5,399 nucleotides of DNA, taken from Candidatus Nanohaloarchaea archaeon (GTDB taxonomy: Archaea; Nanohalarchaeota; Nanosalinia; Nanosalinales; JAHENU01). Shown piece after piece: positions 1 through 5,399 of the stretch. Where the stretch lies: positions 1 through 5,399 of the forward strand of contig JAHENU010000077.1 of NCBI GenBank assembly GCA_018609855.1, in the 5' to 3' direction. Each line of letters opens with the position of its first letter. Within the stretch, counting starts at the first letter, position 1. The notes below the pieces were generated by a model. The model had not been told where the DNA came from and did no database searches. It saw nothing but the letters and a program-made list of their open reading frames with translations. A program made the position numbers and the translations under genes.

Positions 1-1371
1 GATTCTCATTGCGGCCAACCAACGAGCCGCAGCACAGACATGCAATACGATATTACAGGACCATTTAGAAACGCCTTAGATAACCTAAACATGCCATGCC
101 CAGACTTGTTAAAAGCTCCAAAATCTGTCATGGGAAAACACGCCATGGTAGAACCACTAGAGAAAGGTATACTCAGACAAAAATATGATCTATATGTGAA
201 TAAAGATGGCACGATCCGCTGCGATTCTTCTAACTTGCCTATCACCCATTTTAAGCCAAAAGAAATTAATACCTCAGTAGACAAGCTCCATGAATTAGGA
301 TACACTACAGATATACACGGCGCCACAGTATCACACGATGATCAGGTACTGCAGCTACATCCGCAAGACATTATAATATCTAACGATGAACACGATTCCA
401 CGATTGATTATTTGTGTAACGTGGCCCGATTCATTGACGACTTGCTTGAACAGTTCTATTCATTGCCGCGCTTTTACAACATACAGACAAAAGCAGATCT
501 CATCGGCCAGTTAGTCATCGGGCTGGCCCCCCACACCTCCGCTGGCACGGTTGGTCGTATCATCGGCTACACCTCCTGCAAAGCCACTTTTGCCCATCCC
601 TACTGGCATGCGAGCAAACGGAGAGACTGTGATGGTGATGAAGATTCAGTATTGCTTTTACTTGATGCATTGCTCAATTTCTCTCGACAGTTCCTCCCCC
701 AACACACCGGTGGGAGAACAATGGATGCTCCACTTATCATTTCTTCCCAGCTTAACCCATTAGAGGTTGATGATGAAGCCTGGAGCATTGAAGTTGTTCC
801 CCAATATACCAGAGAATTTTATGAAAAAACACAAGAATTCCCTCAACCAAATGAAACGGATGTAGAGGTGTTAGAAGATGCTATAGAGGATGGCGCTCCG
901 TACCGGTGCCACTACACGCATGAAACAGACGATATCACCGACGCCCCCAAAGAAACATTTTATATTAGCATGAAAGATATGTCAGATAAAGTATTCCACC
1001 AATTAGATTTAGCACGGAAAGCACGCGCTGTCAAAGAAGATGAAGTAGCAGAATTAATCTTGGAAAAGCATTTCCTTGGCGATTTAAAAGGGAATTTGTC
1101 AAAATTCGGGAGACAAACCTTCCGGTGTGGCAAGTGCAATACAAGCTATCGACGTGTCCCTCTACAAGGAGCGTGCACAAACTGCGGTGCACACCTCATG
1201 TTTACCGTTCATGAAGGCTCTATTAAAAAATACCTAGAACCGAGTGAACAAATTGCACAGGATTTTGAGATTTCAAACTATATGCGTCAGCAAATACAGC
1301 TTCTCAAATATCGGCTTCGTGATATGTTTGGTAAAGATGAAAAACAAAGCTCTCTAGGTACTTTTACTTAA
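1..1371 (+). CDS. polC: DNA polymerase D large subunit DP2, C-terminal part (5' end outside window)
   Basis: This is the C-terminal part of the catalytic subunit of archaeal replicative polymerase PolD, which works with the small exonuclease subunit DP1. The reading frame is open to base 1, so the ATG at 40 is internal; 456 residues are visible of a family usually about 1,100-1,300 long. The active-site signature DCDGDED is at visible residues 209-215, and D211 and D213 match the catalytic aspartates known from Pyrococcus DP2. The usual signature begins Asn-Cys-Asp; here Asp replaces the Asn. No intein interrupts this hot spot. The flanking stretches LVIGLAPHTSAGTVGRIIG and LLLDALLNFSR are also typical of DP2. 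A zinc finger follows (C376, C379, C392, C395). The last eight residues, QSSLGTFT, resemble a PCNA-interacting PIP box. A fragment of another zinc motif (C4-G5) lies at the left edge. The gene ends in tandem TAA TAA stops, with the permease gene 23 bp downstream. Confidence 0.96.
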   Translation, partial: DSHCGQPTSRSTDMQYDITGPFRNALDNLNMPCPDLLKAPKSVMGKHAMVEPLEKGILRQKYDLYVNKDGTIRCDSSNLPITHFKPKEINTSVDKLHELGYTTDIHGATVSHDDQVLQLHPQDIIISNDEHDSTIDYLCNVARFIDDLLEQFYSLPRFYNIQTKADLIGQLVIGLAPHTSAGTVGRIIGYTSCKATFAHPYWHASKRRDCDGDEDSVLLLLDALLNFSRQFLPQHTGGRTMDAPLIISSQLNPLEVDDEAWSIEVVPQYTREFYEKTQEFPQPNETDVEVLEDAIEDGAPYRCHYTHETDDITDAPKETFYISMKDMSDKVFHQLDLARKARAVKEDEVAELILEKHFLGDLKGNLSKFGRQTFRCGKCNTSYRRVPLQGACTNCGAHLMFTVHEGSIKKYLEPSEQIAQDFEISNYMRQQIQLLKYRLRDMFGKDEKQSSLGTFT

Positions 1372-1385
1372 TAATCATTATTGAC

Positions 1386-1390
1386 GTGAT
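1386..1390 (+). promoter_or_regulatory. Probable Shine-Dalgarno (GTGAT) for the permease
   Basis: GTGAT matches part of the complement of the archaeal 16S tail (AGGAGGTGATCC) and ends 4 nt before the ATG at 1395. This is nearly the register seen before the genes at 3454, 4422 and 4953. It favours 1395 over the in-frame GTG at 1386 and ATG at 1389, which would overlap the site. The match is short, so chance is possible. Confidence 0.45.
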
Positions 1391-1394
1391 GTCT

Positions 1395-2594
1395 ATGGTC
1401 TTTGAGGGGATGTGGTTCCTCGCCGGCATATTCGCTGGCATACTTACCGGCCTTATTCCAGGAATTCACCCAAACACTGTCACCGTCTCGCTCCTCCCAC
1501 TTTACCCATTACTTCCTTCACAGCAATTTCTCGCTTTCATTATCGCCTTAGCTGTCTCCAATACTATATTTGACTTAATACCGGCGATATTTATCGGCGT
1601 CCCTGAAGACGATACAGTAATGGCTCTTTTCCCAACCCATCTTTTAGTGCAACAAGGGCTTGGCTACTATGCCCTCAAGTTGACGATTTTTGGCGCGTTG
1701 TTTGGCTCCATCTGCGCTATCGTTCTTTCTCTCATCACACTCCCTTATCTTCAATCATTCTACACAACACTTACCACAGCCATGGCGCCGCTCATCATAG
1801 CATTCATCTCCTTTATGCTCTTCACAGAATCACAACCCGGTCGCTCTTTTCTTATCCTTCTGCTTTCCGGCATTCTCGGCAATATTGTATTAAACGCGAG
1901 TCTTATTAATACCCAATATATTCTATTCCCTTTACTGAGTGGTTTGTTTGCTCTTCCACCCTTACTGGCAGGAAGTAGTGGGACAGCGAAGAATTACACT
2001 CAACAAGAACGCCAGACAACCCATACAACTATTGCTAAAGGAAGTCTCATCGGAACAGGCGCCAGCTTCCTAGTTGGATTTATCCCCGGAATTGGCGACG
2101 CACAAAGCGCCTTGTTCTTTAATAAACTCTCACGTCTCAACACCGACGAATTTGTGGTAGCATTAGGCGGTATCAATACAGCTGGCATCATTCTCTCATT
2201 CATATCTTTATTTGCCATCGGCCGTACACGTTCTGGCGCAGCCGCAGCCATATCACAGTCACTAGACACCATCACATATGGCACAGTTCTCCGTATTTTA
2301 GCCTTCAGCGTCATAGCGCTTGGTTTCAGCGCCATCCTTTGTCTCTTAATCGGTAAAAGCAGCACTCATCTCTTCACCCGCCTAAACATGACTTTAGTTA
2401 ACAGAGCAGTCATAATTCTGTTAATCGCCCTCATCCTTTTTTTTACAGGGCTTTTTGGCATCTTCGTATTCATAACAGCTTCATCTATTGGCTTGTTTGC
2501 CGTTTCTAGCGGCGTCAAACGCAGTTTTTGCATGGGAGTTCTCTTGCTACCCACACTTACATTTTACTTGGGAATCGGTCCCTTCATTATCTGA
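1395..2594 (+). CDS. TctA/DUF112-family membrane permease (archaeal COG1784 type)
   Basis: This is a very hydrophobic 399-residue protein with about ten or more membrane segments by eye. It resembles the TctA (PF01970) family, whose bacterial members are the large membrane subunit of tripartite tricarboxylate transporters. Two related glycine/proline motifs mark an internal pseudo-repeat: GLIPGIHPNT at residues 19-28 and GFIPGIGDAQSA at 228-239. The signature and length fit the archaeal COG1784 branch, which is annotated only as a predicted membrane protein. No TctB-like small membrane subunit or TctC-like binding protein lies nearby, so the substrate is unknown and citrate transport should not be assumed. 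I chose ATG 1395 because of the GTGAT site before it; ATG 1389 or GTG 1386 would add two or three residues. The 23-bp gap after polC has no clear promoter, which suggests co-transcription, but I see no functional link between the two genes. Confidence 0.85.
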   Translation: MVFEGMWFLAGIFAGILTGLIPGIHPNTVTVSLLPLYPLLPSQQFLAFIIALAVSNTIFDLIPAIFIGVPEDDTVMALFPTHLLVQQGLGYYALKLTIFGALFGSICAIVLSLITLPYLQSFYTTLTTAMAPLIIAFISFMLFTESQPGRSFLILLLSGILGNIVLNASLINTQYILFPLLSGLFALPPLLAGSSGTAKNYTQQERQTTHTTIAKGSLIGTGASFLVGFIPGIGDAQSALFFNKLSRLNTDEFVVALGGINTAGIILSFISLFAIGRTRSGAAAAISQSLDTITYGTVLRILAFSVIALGFSAILCLLIGKSSTHLFTRLNMTLVNRAVIILLIALILFFTGLFGIFVFITASSIGLFAVSSGVKRSFCMGVLLLPTLTFYLGIGPFII

Positions 2595-2604
2595 CCAGAT
2601 GGAA

Positions 2605-2611
2605 TTTTTTT
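2605..2611 (+). terminator. Possible oligo-T terminator after the permease
   Basis: A run of seven T begins 11 bp after the permease stop codon. Archaeal RNA polymerase often terminates at oligo-T runs without a hairpin, and I see no stem-loop here. The same bases form the left side of the TATA-like box for the next gene, so the run may serve either role or both. Confidence 0.3.
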
Positions 2612-2614
2612 ATA
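2605..2614 (+). promoter_or_regulatory. TATA-like box for the winged-helix gene
   Basis: TTTTTTTATA is centred about 27 bp before the ATG at 2637, with a purine-rich stretch (GATGGAA) on its upstream side where a TFB recognition element would sit. No Shine-Dalgarno lies between box and ATG. The spacing predicts that transcription begins at or very near the start codon, giving a leaderless mRNA. Confidence 0.5.
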
Positions 2615-2636
2615 CCCAGAAACACCACACAACAGT

Positions 2637-2843
2637 ATGCAAAAAGTTACTCAGGAGGAAACATACCTCCTCTTAAAAAATGCAGAGAAGCCTTTATCAA
2701 CTAATGAAGTAGCGAAACGGCTCAATGTGGATTGGCATACAGCCAAAAAACGCCTGGAAACTCTATGCAAAAATAACAAAATATACGAGAAGACAATCAA
2801 CAACAACCTTACCTTGTATTGGGACCGGCCAATTTTTGAGTAA
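2637..2843 (+). CDS. Small winged-helix DNA-binding protein
   Basis: This 68-residue protein consists of almost nothing but a helix-turn-helix of the winged type. Residues 5-16 form a first helix, LSTNEVAKRLNVDWHTAKKRLETL (20-43) fits the second and recognition helices, and residues 48-62 (IYEKTINNNLTLYW) fit the two-stranded wing. The pattern is typical of many small archaeal predicted transcriptional regulators. There is no sensor or dimerisation domain, so it probably binds DNA as a simple regulator or works with partners; its targets are unknown. It has its own TATA-like box and ends 36 bp before the CBS gene, which has a box of its own, so it may be a single-gene transcript. It could regulate either neighbouring unit. 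The fold call is fairly secure; the regulatory role is inferred. Confidence 0.8.
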   Translation: MQKVTQEETYLLLKNAEKPLSTNEVAKRLNVDWHTAKKRLETLCKNNKIYEKTINNNLTLYWDRPIFE

Positions 2844-2851
2844 CAATAATT

Positions 2852-2860
2852 GTTTAAAAG
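2852..2860 (+). promoter_or_regulatory. TATA-like box for the CBS-HIT operon
   Basis: GTTTAAAAG sits about 20-28 bp before the ATG at 2880 and resembles the archaeal TTTAWA core. The AT-rich CAATAATT just upstream could be the TFB recognition element. The stretch between box and ATG is pyrimidine-rich (CTCCTTTCTC) and has no Shine-Dalgarno, so a leaderless transcript is expected. Confidence 0.5.
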
Positions 2861-2879
2861 CTCCTTTCTCTGAATAGCT

Positions 2880-3452
2880 ATGACCTTCCACTTCACTAAA
2901 GAACCACAAGCTAAAGATGTTATGGAATCAGAAGTGAATGCTATAGAAACGCATGCGACCGTTCGAGAAGCCGCACAAACAATGCGTAACTACAACATTC
3001 GACAGCTTGTGGTGGTGTCAGAAAACGTAGCTATTGGGATGCTCGTTGACCGCGATATTACCCACAATGTGGTAGCAGCTGATAAATCGCCAGCACACAC
3101 AACAGTTAATGACATTATGGAAGATGCACTGATCACCGCTGATGAACATGATGCCGTTAGTGACATCGCCCGCGCTATGATAGCTCACGGCGTTTCCCGG
3201 GTACCGGTGGTCCGTGACGATCAGTTGGTCGGCCTTATTACCTACCAAAATCTCTTACGGATGTGGCCCGGCTACGTTGATGTGCTAAAAGAAGAATTGG
3301 AGTTATCGGACGATGAACATGCAGGTATCGCTTCTCCACAGGAACAGGGAGTAACAGAAGGACATTGTAACTCATGTGAAAACTACTCTATAGAATTAAC
3401 ATATGTCAACGACCAGTGGCTTTGTCCAGAATGTGCCGCGCTCCGTGAATAA
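2880..3452 (+). CDS. CBS-pair protein with C-terminal zinc ribbon
   Basis: This 190-residue, probably cytosolic protein holds two CBS domains (about residues 10-66 and 75-129) that should fold as one Bateman module. Such modules usually bind adenosine ligands such as AMP, ATP or S-adenosylmethionine. In CBS1, G53-M-L-V-D-R-D59 matches the strand and loop whose aspartate contacts ribose in many family members. In CBS2 the equivalent is G118-L-I-T-Y-Q-N124, with Asn in place of Asp, so ligand binding may be asymmetric. An acidic linker (about 136-148) leads to a compact zinc ribbon with C163-x2-C166 and C182-x2-C185, 15 residues apart. CBS plus zinc-ribbon proteins are common in archaea, but few have a known role. 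The HIT gene starts 1 bp after its stop, so the two are almost certainly co-transcribed. A plausible but unproven role is nucleotide sensing, with the ribbon contacting nucleic acid or a protein partner. Confidence 0.9.
   Translation: MTFHFTKEPQAKDVMESEVNAIETHATVREAAQTMRNYNIRQLVVVSENVAIGMLVDRDITHNVVAADKSPAHTTVNDIMEDALITADEHDAVSDIARAMIAHGVSRVPVVRDDQLVGLITYQNLLRMWPGYVDVLKEELELSDDEHAGIASPQEQGVTEGHCNSCENYSIELTYVNDQWLCPECAALRE
3445..3448 (+). promoter_or_regulatory. Weak Shine-Dalgarno (GTGA) for the HIT gene
   Basis: GTGA lies inside the last codons of the CBS gene, about 5 nt before the ATG at 3454. A GTGAT-length site here would end 4 nt before the ATG, nearly the register of the other internal genes. 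It supports 3454 as the start. It is only four bases and weak by itself. Confidence 0.35.
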
Positions 3453-3453
3453 A

Positions 3454-3921
3454 ATGAGTTGCCTTTTCTGTGAATTTGTTAACGGCAATACCGATCGCCA
3501 TGCAAATGGATACCCCTTCAGACCAGTATATGAAACTAAAAATACACTTGCCTTTCTCTCCATTGATTTTCCTGCCACAGAAGATGGCCACGTGCTTATT
3601 ATACCAAAACCGCATGCGCAATATCTCAACCAATTACCCGTTGCTGTCCAACACGAACTGATAGAAACTGTCTCTTTAGCTACTACTGCTTTACAGAAAA
3701 CACACGATGCCTGCAACGTTTTACTAAACAATGGAGAGGCAGCGGGCCAATATATACACCACGTGCATTTCCATATTGTCCCGCGAGACCCAAACGACAA
3801 CATAGCGATTGAAGTATGGGAACCAAAGACAGTGAGCACAGAACAATTCAACCAACTCTGTTTTTCCTTGCAAGAAGCCTTTGCCAGCGCCGAAGACCGT
3901 GCTACATCACATACACAATGA
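3454..3921 (+). CDS. HIT-family nucleotide hydrolase/transferase
   Basis: This 155-residue histidine-triad protein carries the whole family signature. N92-x-G94-x2-A97-G98-Q99 leads into H103-V-H105-F-H107-I-V-P110, where the middle histidine of the triad is the nucleophile in characterised members. GHVLIIPKPH (45-54) is the other typical strand, and C3-x2-C6 at the N-terminus is the usual structural zinc half-site. Family members act on the alpha-phosphate of nucleotides with diverse leaving groups: adenosine phosphoramidates, aminoacyl-adenylates and dinucleoside polyphosphates. The substrate here cannot be read from sequence. ATG 3454 is chosen because it places CLFC at the N-terminus as in homologues; the frame stays open upstream to an ATG at 3403, but that stretch overlaps the CBS gene. 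The gene follows the CBS stop by 1 bp, so a shared nucleotide theme is attractive but inferred. Confidence 0.93.
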   Translation: MSCLFCEFVNGNTDRHANGYPFRPVYETKNTLAFLSIDFPATEDGHVLIIPKPHAQYLNQLPVAVQHELIETVSLATTALQKTHDACNVLLNNGEAAGQYIHHVHFHIVPRDPNDNIAIEVWEPKTVSTEQFNQLCFSLQEAFASAEDRATSHTQ

Positions 3922-3937
3922 AAGTACCAGCGCACAA

Positions 3938-3948
3938 AAAAATATTAA
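3938..3948 (+). promoter_or_regulatory. TATA-like box for the three-gene unknown cluster
   Basis: An A-rich stretch ending in AAATATTAA is centred about 27 bp before the ATG at 3971, in the 49-bp gap after the HIT gene. No Shine-Dalgarno precedes that ATG. The same geometry at 2605 and 2852 supports a real promoter giving a leaderless transcript, though AT-rich DNA makes single boxes easy to find by chance. Confidence 0.45.
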
Positions 3949-3970
3949 CACACAACACGCACTGTACAGC

Positions 3971-4417
3971 ATGCAAGTATTTGAAGAAATAGGTCGGAAT
4001 AAGACAGAATTTCGGGCAGAAGACTGGCATATAGCATACAATTATATCAAAAACACAATCAATAAGCGCTTTGATTTTGATGAAATCGAAGAAGACATAT
4101 TCATTTTCAACGAGGAAGGCAGCACCGCCCACTTTGAAATTAACCTGTTCAAATACTTCGACCAATATACCTTCATCGAAATAGGATTTGAGACAGACAT
4201 TAATACGGAAACCAATGACATTGCCATAGAACAAGAAGGCGTTTTGAAAACAACATACCCTGAAAACACTCCTTTTCAAAAATCTCTCTTCTACTATTTC
4301 CTCAGAACTGTCTGGGAGAAATTGTATTATGGCAAAGTACGGCAACAGTACAAAACACAATGCAAACAGCTGTTGCAACAAATACGAGACGCAATAATAG
4401 AGGCAGCACAAGCGTGA
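3971..4417 (+). CDS. Uncharacterised protein, first of three related tandem genes
   Basis: I do not recognise this 148-residue soluble protein. It has no signal peptide, membrane segment or metal motif. An N-terminal helix (about residues 16-33, with D18, W19, Y23, I26 and I30) precedes an acidic beta-rich middle (about 42-95, for example AHFEINLF and TFIEIGFETDI). A long C-terminal helical part follows (about 101-145), from PFQKSLFYYFLRTVWEKL to Y127 and QLLQQIRD. The last part aligns without gaps to the next protein: W115-to-D140 matches Y127-to-D152 there, sharing Y, K, L, Q, I and D at the same positions. ATG 3971 is preferred because a TATA-like box lies at the leaderless spacing. An in-frame TTG at 3881 would add 30 poorly structured residues and overlap the HIT gene. 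The next gene begins 4 bp after its stop. Confidence 0.75.
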   Translation: MQVFEEIGRNKTEFRAEDWHIAYNYIKNTINKRFDFDEIEEDIFIFNEEGSTAHFEINLFKYFDQYTFIEIGFETDINTETNDIAIEQEGVLKTTYPENTPFQKSLFYYFLRTVWEKLYYGKVRQQYKTQCKQLLQQIRDAIIEAAQA

Positions 4418-4418
4418 T
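4414..4418 (+). promoter_or_regulatory. Shine-Dalgarno (GTGAT) for the second unknown gene
   Basis: GTGAT overlaps the TGA stop of the preceding gene and ends 3 nt before the ATG at 4422. Aligned to the 16S tail, this is the same register as the stronger GGAGGTG site before the ATG at 4953, which suggests translation coupled to the upstream gene. Confidence 0.45.
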
Positions 4419-4421
4419 ATC

Positions 4422-4952
4422 ATGAAAAAAACAGAAGAAATATTGATGCGCATTGACAAACTATTTATTTCACAGTCACAGGACTATTCAGCCTGCTATG
4501 CCGCGATTGAAGATATACTCGAGGATTTGCATCTTGACATAGTTTCGGAAAAGAAGGCAGAATTTGAGCCTCATAAGCAGAAGTATAAACCGAAAATTGA
4601 GGCTAAACATGAATTTGACCCGTACACCTCTCTTGAATTAAGCATTAGCATTGCCACCGGCGCACCGGTGCCAACAGAAAGCAAAAATTCGGATATAATT
4701 AAAGTACAAATAGAATACGAAGGCAAGATTGTAACAGAACTATCTTCACATACAAGAACACGACGATCAGGTTACTTTGGCCGCCTTTATAATGCCCTGT
4801 ATGTACGCATTTTCAAACCAGCAGCGATTGAAGAATACAAAGAATATGCAGAAAAATTAATCTTCCAGATTATGGACAGAGTTCGTGAAGTATATGACCT
4901 CCCCACCACATTTAAAGAGCCAAAAGGCCCGCAATCCTACGGAGGTGCGTAA
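4422..4952 (+). CDS. Uncharacterised protein, second of three related tandem genes
   Basis: This is a 176-residue, charged, soluble protein of no family I recognise. An N-terminal helix (about residues 3-36) includes D21, Y22, Y26, I29 and L33, which line up with D18, W19, Y23, I26 and I30 of the gene before it. A beta-rich middle (about 54-106) contains TSLELSISIAT and DIIKVQIEYEGKIVTEL. A basic stretch (TRTRRSGYFGR, 111-121) leads to the long C-terminal helix (about 121-158), with EEYKEYAEKLIFQIMDRV the clearest match to the upstream paralogue. Residues 160-176 form a proline- and glycine-containing tail not seen in the first protein. ATG 4422 is supported by a GTGAT site, and the stop codon directly abuts the next ATG. 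The arrangement suggests balanced synthesis and perhaps a hetero-oligomer; function is unknown. Confidence 0.82.
   Translation: MKKTEEILMRIDKLFISQSQDYSACYAAIEDILEDLHLDIVSEKKAEFEPHKQKYKPKIEAKHEFDPYTSLELSISIATGAPVPTESKNSDIIKVQIEYEGKIVTELSSHTRTRRSGYFGRLYNALYVRIFKPAAIEEYKEYAEKLIFQIMDRVREVYDLPTTFKEPKGPQSYGGA
4941..4947 (+). promoter_or_regulatory. Strong Shine-Dalgarno (GGAGGTG) for the third unknown gene
   Basis: GGAGGTG is the best match in the window to the complement of the archaeal 16S tail and ends 5 nt before the ATG at 4953. It lies in the final codons of the preceding gene, implying high or coupled translation of the third gene. It also decides 4953 over the in-frame ATG at 4989. Confidence 0.75.
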
Positions 4953-5399
4953 ATGCCCACAACACCGGTTGCCTACGCTGAAGATAAGATGAAAGTAGTT
5001 GGCATTGAAGGCATCTATGAAGATATGATGGACGTTTTGACAGAAGTTAGCATTTTTGACGTAACAGAGCATTTTTACATGCAGGACATTGACGACAACA
5101 CCTACAAAGCCAAATTTACCGCAAAGAAGAAATTGGACAACATGACCAAAATAAAGCTTGATTTCACCATCTACACAGAAGATACACCAAAGGAAACGGA
5201 ACACGGCCTCTTTGGCACCATCATTATAAAAATTGAAGCGATGTTGGACTATGATGAACCTGAGCCAGTAAAGTGGCTGGGCCCTCTTAACAAAATCTTC
5301 CATGAAATGTGGTGGAACCTCTCCTTCCGCCACCAACTTTCTTACCACGAAGAATACAGCATAGATCGCCTCAAAAAAGTTGTAAAGAAAATACGGGAC
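4953..5399 (+). CDS. Uncharacterised protein, third of three related tandem genes (3' end outside window)
   Basis: The frame from ATG 4953 stays open to the last base, giving 149 visible residues with no stop. I recognise no family. The protein repeats the plan of its two upstream neighbours. An N-terminal helix (about residues 18-31, GIYEDMMDVL) has Y22 and hydrophobics at the same spacing. A beta-rich middle follows (about 50-100, with KIKLDFTIYTED and GTIIIKIEAML). Then comes an aromatic helical end, with PLNKIFHEMWWNL (111-123), then EEY (133-135) and a lysine-rich helix ending KKIRD (145-149), close to the QQIRD of the first protein. If the family length holds, only a short tail is missing. 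The start abuts the preceding stop and has a strong GGAGGTG site. There is no signal peptide or membrane segment. Confidence 0.8.
   Translation, partial: MPTTPVAYAEDKMKVVGIEGIYEDMMDVLTEVSIFDVTEHFYMQDIDDNTYKAKFTAKKKLDNMTKIKLDFTIYTEDTPKETEHGLFGTIIIKIEAMLDYDEPEPVKWLGPLNKIFHEMWWNLSFRHQLSYHEEYSIDRLKKVVKKIRD

Noticed and set aside
551..763. A 70-codon plus-strand frame inside polC
   Set aside because: It sits in another frame across the DNA polymerase D catalytic motif, whose conservation shows which frame is coding.
1370..1382. Near-palindrome AATAATCATTATT between polC and the permease
   Set aside because: The odd central base and pure AT content make it likely by chance. There is no following T-run, so it is not a convincing terminator or operator.
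3396..3935. A 179-codon open frame on the minus strand
   Set aside because: It lies opposite the HIT gene, whose full catalytic signature is on the plus strand. Its translation is rich in Cys, Trp and Ser with no family pattern, so it is a shadow frame.
3902..4459. A 185-codon open frame on the minus strand with hydrophobic, Cys- and Phe-rich content
   Set aside because: It is opposite the first unknown gene. The plus-strand reading has well-placed start signals, tight operon spacing and a paralogue next door, which explains the region better.
4662..4671. Perfect 10-bp palindrome GCACCGGTGC
   Set aside because: It lies inside the coding sequence of the second unknown gene, encodes part of a Gly-Ala-Pro-Val stretch and has no second copy or loop. 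Chance is enough to explain it.
4857..5348. A 163-codon open frame on the minus strand across the right edge
   Set aside because: It covers the junction of the second and third unknown genes, where a strong GGAGGTG site and abutting stop and start codons support the plus strand.

Overview
The window looks archaeal. Its left edge carries the C-terminal 456 codons of the large (catalytic) subunit of DNA polymerase D, an enzyme found only in archaea and missing from most crenarchaea. The other genes fit this: a stand-alone TctA-type permease, a CBS-pair protein with a zinc-ribbon tail, a small winged-helix protein, TATA-like boxes about 25-27 bp before several starts, and ribosome binding sites that match the archaeal 16S tail. 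Base composition is moderately AT-rich. A euryarchaeal or DPANN-type genome is plausible, but I cannot place the lineage from this window. All genes are on the + strand, packed tightly, with no gap over about 50 bp and no RNA gene, CRISPR array or mobile element seen.

Layout. (1) Positions 1-2594 hold the polC/DP2 fragment, open at the left edge, then a TctA/COG1784-type membrane permease 23 bp downstream, probably on the same transcript. (2) At 2637-2843 is a 68-residue winged-helix protein with its own TATA-like box. (3) At 2880-3921, a protein with two CBS domains and a zinc ribbon is followed after 1 bp by a HIT-family nucleotide hydrolase or transferase. They look like a two-gene operon behind a second TATA-like box. 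(4) From 3971 to the right edge, three consecutive genes of unknown function (148, 176 and at least 149 residues) lie 4 bp and 0 bp apart behind a third TATA-like box. They seem to be divergent paralogues sharing a helix, beta-rich middle, helix plan. The third runs off the window.

Two things stand out. First, initiation signals split into two classes. Genes that head a presumed transcript (winged-helix, CBS, first unknown) have a TATA-like box about 25-27 bp before the ATG and no Shine-Dalgarno, as expected for leaderless mRNAs. Internal genes (permease, HIT, second and third unknown) have a GTGA-containing Shine-Dalgarno in nearly the same register, 3-4 nt before the ATG. This helps fix several starts. 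Second, the unknown three-gene cluster is the most likely place for undescribed biology: I recognise no family, but residue patterns recur among the three proteins. The CBS/zinc-ribbon plus HIT pair is a reasonable candidate for an adenine-nucleotide sensing and processing unit.
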